From: Ilumatobacteraceae bacterium
GTDB lineage: Bacteria; Actinomycetota; Acidimicrobiia; Acidimicrobiales; Ilumatobacteraceae
Length of the DNA stretch: 36,913 nucleotides
NCBI GenBank assembly: GCA_023257035.1
Contig: JALRDI010000103.1
Location: forward strand, 1-36,913
Reading direction: 5' to 3'
Shown piece by piece: positions 16,107 through 24,535 of the stretch. The notes beneath the pieces are model-generated. The model did not search any database. It was not told the origin of the DNA and saw nothing but the letters and a program-made list of their open reading frames with translations. A program made the translations under genes and the position numbers. The first letter of the stretch is position 1. Every line of letters begins with the position of its first letter.

Positions 16107-16184
16107 TGGTCGGGCTGGCGAGATTCGAACTCGCGACCTCTTGTCCCCCAGACAAGCGCGCTAACCAAGCTGCGCCACAGCCCG
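16107..16184 (-). tRNA. tRNA-Pro (anticodon GGG), CCA encoded
   Basis: Complete cloverleaf on the minus strand: acceptor stem CGGGCTG/CAGCCCG, anticodon stem CTTGT/ACAAG with loop CTGGGGG (anticodon GGG), T-arm with GTTCGAATC, discriminator A, and an encoded CCA at 16109-16107. It decodes CCC and CCU proline codons. Confidence 0.97.
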
Positions 16185-16221
16185 TAACTGTGCCTCGGAT
16201 GCTAACGGTTGGCGAGGCTGT

Positions 16222-16419
16222 TCAGACGAAGAGATCAACGATTCGCCAGCCAAGATACGCAATTAAGGCCACGACGAGCAGTTTGAAGTGCCAAGGCGTC
16301 TTCTCTTCATCAGTCGCAGAAGATTGTGCTTCAAGGACCCGTCCGCAACTAGGGCAGCTACCTTCAGCGGTCATCGCAGTAGGAGCGAAATATCGCGCGC
16401 ACTCTTCACACCACGGCAT
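16222..16419 (-). CDS. Small zinc-ribbon membrane protein downstream of der
   Basis: Protein of 65 residues with no named family that I recognise. A zinc ribbon is formed by C4 and C7 in MPWCEECARYF and C22 and C25 in GSCPSCGR. A short polar linker follows, then one transmembrane helix (about 46-63: HFKLLVVALIAYLGWRIV). It probably sits in the membrane with the ribbon in the cytoplasm. ATG 16419 lies next to the der stop codon; longer upstream versions run into der. The tight link to der suggests coupled expression. Function unknown. Confidence 0.75.
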   Translation of the reverse strand: MPWCEECARYFAPTAMTAEGSCPSCGRVLEAQSSATDEEKTPWHFKLLVVALIAYLGWRIVDLFV

Positions 16420-16420
16420 G

Positions 16421-17767
16421 TCAACCCTGCTTTTTGCGAATGCGAAGTTTGATTGGTGTTGACCCAAACCCGAATTCTTCGCGGATCTTTCGCTCAAGGT
16501 AGCGAACATGATGGTGTGGAAGTTCGCGGTTTACGAACAACGTAAATGTGGGCGGATCAGTAGCTCCTTGGACGGCATACATCACTTTGGCTCCCCCACC
16601 TGCAGGTTGGGCCTGTTGGGCCGCTGCGATGACCCGGTTTACATCCTTGGTTGGGACGCGGCGGTGATACTGCTCAACTGCCTCGGTAAGGAGCGGTCGT
16701 AACTTGTGGACTCCCTTGCCAGTGAGCGCCGAAATCGGCAACACGGGTGAATCGCCCAGAAATGCGAGACGGCGTCCCACCTCGACACGACGTGTGGCCC
16801 GTTCATCGGCGTCATCAATGAGTTCCCATTTGTTCAACAGGACGACAATCGGGCACCCAGCAGCATCGACACGTTCGGCGAGTCGTTGATCTTGGGCCGT
16901 AACGCCTTCAGTGCCGTCAATGACAAGGAGGGCAATATCGGCTTCATCGATGGCGCGCAGGGCCCGCACCATCGAGTAGTACTCAGCACTGTCGTCAACT
17001 TTTGCGCGACGCCGCATTCCAGCCGTATCCACAAACACGATTGGCCCATCTTCCGTTTCGACCAACGTGTCGATTGCATCACGTGTCGTGCCCGACATGT
17101 CGTGCACCACAGAACGATCTTCGCCAACAAGTCGGTTGAACAACGTTGACTTGCCGACATTCGGTCTGCCGACTATCGCGACACGTGGAGTATCTGGAGC
17201 AATATCGAGAGGCTCTTCTTCAAGCCAAGGAGCAACCTCTTCCTCGCGATACTTTGCGCGGTCACCGAGTTTTGCGAGCACTACATCGAGAAGGTCGCCA
17301 GCGCGGCGACCATGCAGGGCACTTACTGGGACTGGTTCGTCAAGTCCCAACGCGAGGAACTCCCACATCTCTCGCTCGCGAATATCATTGTCGGCCTTGT
17401 TTGCCACAACGATGACATCCACGCCGCTGCGACGAAGCCATGCTGCGATTTCGTCATCTTGCGCGACCGTTCCGACACTTGCGTCAACTACAAGGAGGAC
17501 GAGGTCAGCCGAGCTAACTGCCGACTCAACCTGTCGGCTGACTTTCTCATCGAGTTCATCACCACCAGGCATCCAACCACCGGTATCGACAATGGTGAAT
17601 GGAACTCCCAGCCACTCGGCTTCGAGTTCTTTGCGGTCGCGGGTAATGCCGGGACGGTCCTCTGTAATCGCAACCTGTTCCCCAGCAATGCGATTGAACA
17701 AGGTTGATTTACCGACGTTTGGTCGGCCAACGATGACAACGGTAGGAAGGTTCTGCTCTTCGTTCAT
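16421..17767 (-). CDS. der: Ribosome-assembly GTPase Der (EngA)
   Basis: Essential double GTPase for 50S subunit maturation, 448 residues. The first G domain has GRPNVGKSTLFNRIAGE (14-30), DTGGW and NKADN. The second has GRPNVGKSTLFNRLVGE (about 198-214), DTAGM and NKWEL. The C-terminal KH-like domain ends with the RIRKKQG tail. The ATG overlaps the stop codon of the upstream DUF512 gene (TAATG), a pairing seen in other bacteria. Confidence 0.98.
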   Translation of the reverse strand: MNEEQNLPTVVIVGRPNVGKSTLFNRIAGEQVAITEDRPGITRDRKELEAEWLGVPFTIVDTGGWMPGGDELDEKVSRQVESAVSSADLVLLVVDASVGTVAQDDEIAAWLRRSGVDVIVVANKADNDIREREMWEFLALGLDEPVPVSALHGRRAGDLLDVVLAKLGDRAKYREEEVAPWLEEEPLDIAPDTPRVAIVGRPNVGKSTLFNRLVGEDRSVVHDMSGTTRDAIDTLVETEDGPIVFVDTAGMRRRAKVDDSAEYYSMVRALRAIDEADIALLVIDGTEGVTAQDQRLAERVDAAGCPIVVLLNKWELIDDADERATRRVEVGRRLAFLGDSPVLPISALTGKGVHKLRPLLTEAVEQYHRRVPTKDVNRVIAAAQQAQPAGGGAKVMYAVQGATDPPTFTLFVNRELPHHHVRYLERKIREEFGFGSTPIKLRIRKKQG

Positions 17768-19176
17768 TACTTCTGTCCTAACGCTGCTCTAAGGGCATGG
17801 CCATGTGTCGCAATGACCTCCACAGATACGGGGAGGTCGGCGACGGTCATGCCATCGAGAAATTGTCCGGCATCTGACAGGCAAACATCGGGTAGTAGGT
17901 AGCGACGAGAAGGGTCAGCGCCGTCAAGTGCTGAAGCGATATCGGTCCCCGTGAGGAGACCGGTCACGCCCGTGTTGCCGCCGAAATAATTGTTATGGAT
18001 CGCGCAAATTTCGACATCGAGCACGGTCTCGAACTCGTCGATGAGTGGCTTCACGACATCTGCGCCCAAGACGCTCGTGAGAATGGTGACCTTGTTCGAA
18101 GCTTTGCGAGGTGGCGCTGAGAGGGTCACGGGCGTTGATCGTAGACCTGTATACGCCGCGGGATTCGTCAACTGGCCAATATCGACCGCTGCAAAAAAGC
18201 CCCGCTGGGGGCTTGTTTCTGATGCAGAGAGGCCAAGAAATTCCTCTCGGAACGTCGCCGCCATTCCGATGCCGTCTTCATGCATATCGCATGTCCTGTA
18301 GTTATCGATCGGCGGAAATGAGCGGCCGGCAAGCAGAAAGTATTCGTCCGCCGCAAACACCATTGGGTGTCCAACGAGCGAATGGAAGAGTTCTTGCCAC
18401 TCGAGCACGGTCGACAGCACAGCCTCGGCCTCTTCTCGGGTGTGCGCTCGCATGGCAGGTTCAGTGTTGAACTTCGAAATTCCCAGCGGAACGACCGCCA
18501 CCGAGGCGAGATCGCTAAACGAGTCAGCAATGCCAAGCATCGTGCGTTCGAGGACGTCACCATCGTTGACCCCCGGGCACACAACGATCTGGCCTTTGAC
18601 TTCAATGTCAGCATCAAGCATTGCCCGTAGCCAACGGAGGCTCATTCCACCGCGCTGGTTCTTCAACATGCGAGAACGATCAAACGGGTCAATCGCATGA
18701 ATGCTGACATGTAGTGGCGATAAACGTTGCTCGATGACCCGCTCAAGGTCGCTTTCAGTAAATCGCGTGAGAGTGGTGAAATTCCCAAAGAGGAAGCTCA
18801 GCCGGTAGTCGTCGTCTTTGAGGTAAAGGCTCCTACGCATTCCTTTTGGTAATTGGTGGATGAAGCAGAACTCACAGTGATTGTCGCAAGTCCGGACTCG
18901 GTCGAAGACCGCACTTTCAATTTCGATTCCGAGCGAAGCGCCCTCGGGCTTCGAGATATCAAGGTCAATCTCGAGTCCGCCTCGCGTCACTGAAATCACC
19001 GGGTTCTCTACATCAATCGCCCACTGCCATTCGATGATGTCTCGCGGCATGACGCCATCAACTGCAGTGATCTCATCACCGATGAGCGCGCCGGCTACCG
19101 CCGCAGGTGAATCTGCTTCGACCCCGGTGATTAAGGGGCCATCAGTTCGCTGGCGCGTCGAGGACGGTGAAGACAT
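17767..19176 (-). CDS. DUF512 radical-SAM protein with an N-terminal PDZ domain
   Basis: Protein of 469 residues. A PDZ-like domain comes first (about 14-75: ITGVEADSPAAVAGALIGDE). A radical-SAM type CxxxCxxC follows at C97, C101 and C104 (CDNHCEFCF), then the DUF512 region with SPLHVSIHAIDPFDRSRML and QIVVCPGVNDG. The family is a putative Fe-S oxidoreductase of unknown reaction, commonly found directly before der; that neighbourhood is kept here. The -10-like TAGCCT at 19193-19188 is 11 nt before the ATG, implying a very short leader. Confidence 0.92.
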   Translation of the reverse strand: MSSPSSTRQRTDGPLITGVEADSPAAVAGALIGDEITAVDGVMPRDIIEWQWAIDVENPVISVTRGGLEIDLDISKPEGASLGIEIESAVFDRVRTCDNHCEFCFIHQLPKGMRRSLYLKDDDYRLSFLFGNFTTLTRFTESDLERVIEQRLSPLHVSIHAIDPFDRSRMLKNQRGGMSLRWLRAMLDADIEVKGQIVVCPGVNDGDVLERTMLGIADSFSDLASVAVVPLGISKFNTEPAMRAHTREEAEAVLSTVLEWQELFHSLVGHPMVFAADEYFLLAGRSFPPIDNYRTCDMHEDGIGMAATFREEFLGLSASETSPQRGFFAAVDIGQLTNPAAYTGLRSTPVTLSAPPRKASNKVTILTSVLGADVVKPLIDEFETVLDVEICAIHNNYFGGNTGVTGLLTGTDIASALDGADPSRRYLLPDVCLSDAGQFLDGMTVADLPVSVEVIATHGHALRAALGQK

Positions 19177-19227
19177 GGCGGTAGAAGAGGCTACCTCTGA
19201 ACTGCCCCGGCTAGATTTGGTCGCACC

Positions 19228-20268
19228 ATGTCAGTCGATCGCGTTCTGCTTGCTGAACCACGCGGGTTTTGTGCTGGGGTCGAGATGGCGATTAAGGCCC
19301 TTGCCTGGATGGTTCGAGCATTCGAGCCTCCCGTGTACTGCTATCACGAAATAGTTCACAACCAGATTGTCGTCGACGCGTTCCGATCCCAAGGTGTGCA
19401 GTTTGTTGACGACATAGAAGAAGTGCCCGTAGGGCGCCCCATCATGTTGTCCGCCCACGGCTCGGCCCCAGAGGTCGTTGCGAGCGCCCGTAAACGGGGG
19501 TCATTCGTGGTCGACTCGGTATGCCCCCTCGTAACCAAGGTTCATCACGAGGTGAAAGTTCGGGCTTCGAAGGGGTACCGAATTGTGTACGTGGGCCACG
19601 AAGGTCATGAAGAAGCAGTGGGGACGATGGCAGTAGCCCCGGATGCGATCGATCGCGTTGAAAGTATTGAAGAAGTAGATGCCCTTCCACACCACGATGG
19701 GGCTGTTGCTCTTCTAGCTCAAACGACGCTCTCCCATCGAGATTGGGAAGGTGTGGCGGTGCGCGTGAAAGAACGATTCCCTGATGTGTGGACACCCGGT
19801 CGAAGTGACCTGTGCTTCGCTACCACCAATCGCCAAAGTTCGTTGCTCGCAATGGCGGCGCGTTGCGACGTGATTGTGGTGATCGGATCAGCGAACTCTT
19901 CAAATACGACCGCTCTCGCCCGGCTCGCAGTGGATGCAGGTTGTGCAAATGTCGTGCGAATCAATACGGCCGATGAGTTGCCAGCAGGTCTCAACGGCGT
20001 CGTTGGTGTAACTGCTGGAGCATCTGCTCCCGAACAGTTGGTGCGTGAAGTGTTAGAGCAGCTTTCGCCTGCCAACGGCATTGAACTCGTGCGCGTTACT
20101 GACGAAGATGAATATTTCCCACCGCCTCGAAATATCCGAGAACTTCAAACAGCTATCGAGTCGGCAGCGACGGTGCTGCTCGGGGCCGGACTGCTCTCTC
20201 ATCCAAAAATGGATGATCGATCACTTTCTGCGAGCACTGTGCTGGCGGCCTTGAACAACGATGTCTGA
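19228..20268 (+). CDS. ispH: 4-hydroxy-3-methylbut-2-enyl diphosphate reductase
   Basis: Last enzyme of the MEP pathway: makes IPP and DMAPP from HMBPP using a [4Fe-4S] cluster. It has 346 residues, slightly longer than average. The three cluster cysteines are C15 in EPRGFCAGV, C99 in SVCPLVTKVHHEV and C196 in SDLCFATTNRQ. Other conserved parts are HNQIVVD, SAHGSAP and GSANSSNT. It is divergent from the DUF512 gene (51-nt gap). TAGATT at 19212 lies 10 nt before the ATG, so the leader would be about 4 nt. Confidence 0.97.
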   Translation: MSVDRVLLAEPRGFCAGVEMAIKALAWMVRAFEPPVYCYHEIVHNQIVVDAFRSQGVQFVDDIEEVPVGRPIMLSAHGSAPEVVASARKRGSFVVDSVCPLVTKVHHEVKVRASKGYRIVYVGHEGHEEAVGTMAVAPDAIDRVESIEEVDALPHHDGAVALLAQTTLSHRDWEGVAVRVKERFPDVWTPGRSDLCFATTNRQSSLLAMAARCDVIVVIGSANSSNTTALARLAVDAGCANVVRINTADELPAGLNGVVGVTAGASAPEQLVREVLEQLSPANGIELVRVTDEDEYFPPPRNIRELQTAIESAATVLLGAGLLSHPKMDDRSLSASTVLAALNNDV

Positions 20269-20278
20269 GGGGATGACA

Positions 20279-20695
20279 ATGAATTCACTTACTCCAGCAA
20301 TAGATGCCATTCGAATCTCGTTGCACATCTGCGCCGTAGCGATTTGGGTCGGAGGGCAGATTGTGATTGCAGCTGTTGTGCCGGCACTTCGCGCTGATCA
20401 TCGGTCAGCCTTGCCTCTCGTAGCAAAGACTTTTGCCCGAGTTGCGTGGCCAGCGTTCGCTCTCGCCGTTTTGACAGGAATGTGGTCGCTGATGGCCGTC
20501 GACGTTGCGTCAACCTCGAGCGGATACCAGGTGGCGATGATGTTGAAGGTTCTCGCGGTGTTGCTGAGCGGAGGTGCCGCAGCCGTCCATTCGGCCGGAT
20601 CATCGACAGCTGCAAAGGCCATCGGTGGAGCACTTGGACTGTTGTTCGCACTTGCTGCCGTCGTGCTTGGAGTTCTCATACGAGCGGGTGCCTGA
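20279..20695 (+). CDS. Small integral membrane protein, CopD-like
   Basis: Four-helix membrane protein of 138 residues. Hydrophobic segments lie at about 10-28, 49-67, 82-98 and 113-135. The N-terminal RISLHICAVAIWVGGQI resembles the first helix of the copper-resistance D/CopD-like domain, whose conserved His in the first helix is present. GAGGGG lies 6 bases before ATG 20279, which is preferred over ATG 20261 and ATG 20273. It follows ispH and is probably cotranscribed. Function unproven; a link to copper is only family inference. Confidence 0.7.
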   Translation: MNSLTPAIDAIRISLHICAVAIWVGGQIVIAAVVPALRADHRSALPLVAKTFARVAWPAFALAVLTGMWSLMAVDVASTSSGYQVAMMLKVLAVLLSGGAAAVHSAGSSTAAKAIGGALGLLFALAAVVLGVLIRAGA

Positions 20696-20698
20696 GTC

Positions 20699-21181
20699 AT
20701 GAGGGGTGCATGGCGTTGGGTAATTCTTCTTGTGGCGATGTGCTCTGTTGGGATCGCCGCCCTACGTGAGCAACGATCAAACTCTGAAACGGCTGTGCCG
20801 ATCACTACAGCAGAAGAAATTGTCACCTCGACATCGGCGGACTTGTTGCCTGCCGACCCAATTCCTGCATGGTGTGAACGACTCCTCGCCATTGACGAGA
20901 CGACACCGCTCAGCGATGTGGCGCAGATCTATCTCGAGGTCGGTATCACTGCAGGTGGAGTCGTTGAACGTGACTTGACCGCAGCTGCGATCGTCCTCGC
21001 CGGAAACAGCGCTACCAGCGAAGAGTTTGCTGCAACCACGACAACAATTGCTGGTGACGAGTTTGATGCTGAGGGGCGCGTTGTCGAAGATGACGCTGTG
21101 CTCAGAGCTGGTCAATTAATTGATGAAATGTGCAAACGGGTGTCTCTGCAAGCGTCTCCTGCAGAGACGGTTCCCCAGTAG
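20699..21181 (+). CDS. Secreted or membrane-anchored protein of unknown function
   Basis: Unrecognised 160-residue protein. Residues 5-22 (AWRWVILLVAMCSVGIAA) form a signal peptide or signal anchor. There is no clear lipobox, although a Cys lies in the hydrophobic segment. The mature part is acidic and Thr-rich (ETAVPITTAEEIVTSTS; ATTTTIAG) with two further cysteines, in PAWCERLL and DEMCKRVS, that could form a disulphide. It starts 3 nt after the CopD-like gene, so the two may act together at the membrane. Confidence 0.65.
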   Translation: MRGAWRWVILLVAMCSVGIAALREQRSNSETAVPITTAEEIVTSTSADLLPADPIPAWCERLLAIDETTPLSDVAQIYLEVGITAGGVVERDLTAAAIVLAGNSATSEEFAATTTTIAGDEFDAEGRVVEDDAVLRAGQLIDEMCKRVSLQASPAETVPQ

Positions 21182-21227
21182 CCGATACTGCTCACTTTGC
21201 GTTTCGGATGCAGGCGCATTGACGTAC

Positions 21228-21239
21228 TAGGTTGCGAGC
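21228..21239 (+). promoter_or_regulatory. Leaderless-type promoter (-10 TAGGTT) for the acyl-CoA synthetase
   Basis: TAGGTT at 21228-21233, 6 bases, then the ATG at 21240. No Shine-Dalgarno sequence. Confidence 0.55.
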
Positions 21240-22790
21240 ATGTTCCCCGGATCACATATTAGAACTCAGCCCGATAAGCCTGCGCTCATCATGGCCGGTA
21301 GCGGTGAGGTGCAAACCTTCGCAGAACTTGATGCAGCGGCAAATCGACTTAGTCACGTCCTTCGTGATGCCGGGATTCAGGCAGGCGATCATGTCGCAAT
21401 CTGCATGGAAAACAATCCGAACTTTCTCGAAGTGTTGTGGGGCTGTCACTATGCCGGCGTCGTGTATACCGCAGCCTCATCTCGCCTAACCTCAGACGAA
21501 CTTGCCTACATCATGAATGACTGCGGGGCGAAGGCGTTCATTACTTCGATGTACAAGGCGGAGCAGGCCGCCGAAGTTCGTGAAGAGACCCCGAACGTCA
21601 CTTTGCGATTGATGATTAATGGAACGATCGAAGGGCATGGCTCCTATGAAGATGCTGTTGCCGCGGCAAGTAGTGAACCGCTCGCGAATCGAACAGCAGG
21701 ACGAGACATGTTGTACTCGTCAGGAACGACCGGACGCCCCAAAGGGGTGTTCCCGTCACTGCCTGAAGTTCCTCTTGAAGAGTGGTCGAGCAGCATCGAA
21801 GGTTTGCAGCAACTTCTCTTTGGAATGGATGCCAGCAAGGTGTACCTCTCCCCTGCGCCGATGTATCACGCTGCACCGCTCCGGTTTTGTCTTGCAACGC
21901 AAGCGATTGGAGCGACGGTCGTATTGATGGAGCACTTCGATGCCGAGGACTATTTGAAGTATGTCGACCAGTACAAGGTGACGCATTCACAACTCGTTCC
22001 CACCATGTTCGTCCGGATGCTGAAACTCGATGAAGAGACGCGGGCGAAATATGACGTATCGACAATCGAAGCGGCGGTGCACGCTGCAGCACCGTGTCCT
22101 GTTGCTGTCAAGCAGCAGATGATCGAATGGTGGGGCCCCGTCATTCACGAGTACTACGCCGGAACTGAAGGGAATGGTTTCGTCTATTGCAATAGCGAGG
22201 GTTGGCTCGCTCATCCTGGAACGGTTGGGTCACCGCTGAACTGTGTTGTCCATATTGTCGGTGAAGATGGCGAAGAAGTACCAACTGGCGAAGCTGGAAC
22301 GATTTACTTCGAAGCCGGTGGAACATTTGAGTACCACAATGATCCAGAAAAGACCGCCGGTTCTCGTCACCCCAAAGGCTGGAGCACGCTTGGTGACGTC
22401 GGATATCTCGATGAAGATGGATTTGTCTTCCTCACTGATCGCAAGGCGTACATGATCATCACCGGTGGAGTGAACGTGTACCCGCAAGAGTCAGAAAACT
22501 TGCTTGTTACCCACCCGTCTGTCATCGACGTTGCAGTGTTTGGCGTTCCAAATGACGATTTCGGTGAAGAGGTGAAGGCGGTTGTCCAGCCTGTTGAAAT
22601 GCCCGCGGACCCTGAAGCAGCCGGCGAGTTGGAGCGTGAACTCATTCGTTTCTGCCGTGAGCATCTTGCCGATGTGAAATGTCCTCGATCGGTCGACTTC
22701 AGAGAAGAATTGCCGAGGCATCCAACCGGCAAGCTCTACAAACGATTGTTGAAAGACGAGTACTGGGCAGCAGCGGGCAGAAGTATCTGA
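21240..22790 (+). CDS. Acyl-CoA synthetase (AMP-binding, FadD-like)
   Basis: Activates a carboxylic acid to acyl-AMP and then acyl-CoA; 516 residues. The ATP P-loop is SSGTTGRPKG (160-169), the A5 motif is YYAGTEGNGF, the hinge is DRKAYMIITGGVNVYPQE and the catalytic lysine is K498 in PTGKLYKR. The closest look is that of actinobacterial FadD-type fatty-acyl or branched-acid ligases. Chain length cannot be judged. It is followed by a phosphodiesterase gene 2 nt downstream. Confidence 0.93.
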   Translation: MFPGSHIRTQPDKPALIMAGSGEVQTFAELDAAANRLSHVLRDAGIQAGDHVAICMENNPNFLEVLWGCHYAGVVYTAASSRLTSDELAYIMNDCGAKAFITSMYKAEQAAEVREETPNVTLRLMINGTIEGHGSYEDAVAAASSEPLANRTAGRDMLYSSGTTGRPKGVFPSLPEVPLEEWSSSIEGLQQLLFGMDASKVYLSPAPMYHAAPLRFCLATQAIGATVVLMEHFDAEDYLKYVDQYKVTHSQLVPTMFVRMLKLDEETRAKYDVSTIEAAVHAAAPCPVAVKQQMIEWWGPVIHEYYAGTEGNGFVYCNSEGWLAHPGTVGSPLNCVVHIVGEDGEEVPTGEAGTIYFEAGGTFEYHNDPEKTAGSRHPKGWSTLGDVGYLDEDGFVFLTDRKAYMIITGGVNVYPQESENLLVTHPSVIDVAVFGVPNDDFGEEVKAVVQPVEMPADPEAAGELERELIRFCREHLADVKCPRSVDFREELPRHPTGKLYKRLLKDEYWAAAGRSI

Positions 22791-22792
22791 AC

Positions 22793-23548
22793 GTGGTTGG
22801 GCGGCCATCTGCCCCGCACCCCTTTCTTGAGTGGGAAGGAATTCTGGCGTTCGCCCATCGTGGCGGTATGAGTGAAGCCCCAGAGAACACCCTCGAGGCG
22901 TTTCAGCATGCGGTCGACCTTGGTTACACCTTTCTCGAGACAGATGTGCATCTGACAGCTGATGGTGTGCTTGCTGCCTTTCATGATGTTGACCTCGAAC
23001 GCACCTGCGGCATTGCAAGCAAGATTCAAGACCTGACGTGGAATCAACTCAGCGAGGCCCGTGTTGACGGAACACACCCAATTCCACGGTTCATTGATCT
23101 GCTTGAGGCGTTTCCCGACGCCCGAATTAACGTCGACTGTAAATCAGATGACGCCTTGCAACCGCTGATCTCACTTCTCAGCGAACGTGACTGCTTAGAT
23201 CGAATCTGCGTCGGCAGTTTCAGTGACCGCCGACTACGGGCCGTTCGAAAAGCATTCGGCACGCAGGTATGTACCAGTCTCGGGCCAGTTGAAACAACGC
23301 GTTTGACGACGGGAGCCCCTACTCCTCAAGGTGCGTTTGCAGCGCAGGTGCCACCGAGAGCCGGCAAAGTTCCTGTTGTAACCGAACGGTTTGTTGCCCG
23401 TGCTCACCGGAGAGGGTTGCAGGTCCACGTATGGACGATTGATGACCCAGCAGAGATGGACCGCCTTCTCGATTTGGGGGCTGATGGCATCATGACCGAC
23501 CAACCTGAGGTGCTAAAAGACGTTCTTCAGCGTCGCGGATTGTGGTGA
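22793..23548 (+). CDS. Glycerophosphodiester phosphodiesterase
   Basis: Hydrolyses glycerophosphodiesters to glycerol-3-phosphate and an alcohol; 251 residues from GTG 22793. The GDPD signature is FAHRGGMSEAPENTLEAF (H22, R23), ETDVHLTADG (E49, D51) and FHDVDLERTCG (H64, D65). The C-terminal VHVWTIDDPAEMDRLLDLGADGIMTD is standard. A longer in-frame start at 22679 would overlap the acyl-CoA synthetase by over 100 nt and has no family similarity, so I reject it. There is no signal peptide, so a cytoplasmic role in lipid recycling is likely. Confidence 0.9.
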   Translation: MVGRPSAPHPFLEWEGILAFAHRGGMSEAPENTLEAFQHAVDLGYTFLETDVHLTADGVLAAFHDVDLERTCGIASKIQDLTWNQLSEARVDGTHPIPRFIDLLEAFPDARINVDCKSDDALQPLISLLSERDCLDRICVGSFSDRRLRAVRKAFGTQVCTSLGPVETTRLTTGAPTPQGAFAAQVPPRAGKVPVVTERFVARAHRRGLQVHVWTIDDPAEMDRLLDLGADGIMTDQPEVLKDVLQRRGLW

Positions 23549-23557
23549 CGGTGAAAC

Positions 23558-24523
23558 TCAGCCATTAAAAAGATCACCAACGCGCGCTACATATTCTTGT
23601 GGATCTCGCATTTCAAAGACCGGCAGCATGAATTCACTCAAATTATGTGTCTCAACGAGACCGGAGATTTGTTCTCGACAGTCTTTTGCTGATCCGTGGA
23701 TTACGAAAGGCAACACCCAATCGTCAGTAACGTGGCGAGCAGCAACGTGTAGGCCGTCGCCCATGGCCGCACGAATACGGTCGACGTCATCTGGCGACAT
23801 TCCGATGAGCTCTTGAATTTCTTGTGGTGAATCGCACAGTCGATAGGTCATATGGGGGCGAACAGCTTCGAGGTCATCGTCATTCATGACAACGGCTGTC
23901 GAGTACGAAAGGGCAGCCGAATGCGTGGAGCTCTCCGAGGCCGTTCTCACAAGTTCCACCGAGTCAGAGAGCGTTGTTTCGTGAAGAAAATCAAGTATCA
24001 CGCCATCTGCAAGCTTTCCGCCAAGGGTTAGGACCTTTGGTCCGCGCCCGGCAATCCAAATTGGAATTTGAGGAAATGGACAGGCAAGTGTTGCGTGATG
24101 GAGCGAAACGGTTTCACCGTCGAATTCAACCTGCTGGCCCGACCACAGCGCACGACAGATTGTGATGAGTTCCTCCAACGCAATCACTGGGCGTGAGCGT
24201 GTCAGGCCTAATGCATCCAGCGTGAGTGAACCACCTGCACCAAAACCGGCAATCGCCCGCCCACCGCTCAACTCTCCGAGACTTGCAATCGCAGCGGCAG
24301 TCTGGCCGGGGTGCCGAGTAAATGGGTTGGTGATTCCTGGGCCGATACGTAGTGAAGTGGTACCTAAGGCAACTGCTGACGCAACGACGTACACATCGTG
24401 CGTTGCGAGGCCTTCGTCGTAGAGGCGACATGTCGCAAAACCTGCCTCTTCTGCGACTTTGGCAAGTTCGACAACTGCATCAATTGATCCATCAGGGATG
24501 ATGTTCAGCGCGAGCGACACCAT
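23558..24523 (-). CDS. LLM-class (F420-type) flavin-dependent oxidoreductase
   Basis: Luciferase-fold oxidoreductase of 321 residues, the usual length. Family features: VAEEAGFATCRLYDE, the strand TTSLRIGPGITNPFTRHPGQTAA and GGRAIAGFGAGGS before the cofactor loop, then IPIWIAGRGPKVLTLGGKLADGVIL. It resembles the methylene-H4MPT-reductase-like (Mer) F420 branch. It is the last gene of the molybdenum-hydroxylase operon. A TAGGTT box that shares its TAG with the yqeC stop codon sits 6 nt before the ATG. A role in reducing or oxygenating a catabolic intermediate is inference. Confidence 0.85.
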   Translation of the reverse strand: MVSLALNIIPDGSIDAVVELAKVAEEAGFATCRLYDEGLATHDVYVVASAVALGTTSLRIGPGITNPFTRHPGQTAAAIASLGELSGGRAIAGFGAGGSLTLDALGLTRSRPVIALEELITICRALWSGQQVEFDGETVSLHHATLACPFPQIPIWIAGRGPKVLTLGGKLADGVILDFLHETTLSDSVELVRTASESSTHSAALSYSTAVVMNDDDLEAVRPHMTYRLCDSPQEIQELIGMSPDDVDRIRAAMGDGLHVAARHVTDDWVLPFVIHGSAKDCREQISGLVETHNLSEFMLPVFEMRDPQEYVARVGDLFNG

Positions 24524-24535
24524 GTCGCCAACCTA
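24524..24535 (-). promoter_or_regulatory. Possible internal leaderless promoter (-10 TAGGTT) overlapping the yqeC stop
   Basis: On the minus strand TAGGTT (24535-24530) begins with the yqeC stop codon TAG and ends 6 nt before the ATG at 24523. The TA is forced by the stop codon, so the match could be chance. Confidence 0.4.

Noticed and set aside
17067..17792. Long open frame on the plus strand opposite der
   Set aside because: It is an antisense shadow of der with Ser/Thr/Arg-rich low-similarity translation and no start signal.
22679..22792. Extended N-terminus for the glycerophosphodiesterase
   Set aside because: It would overlap the acyl-CoA synthetase by more than 100 nt, in a stretch coding for that enzyme's catalytic lysine region.
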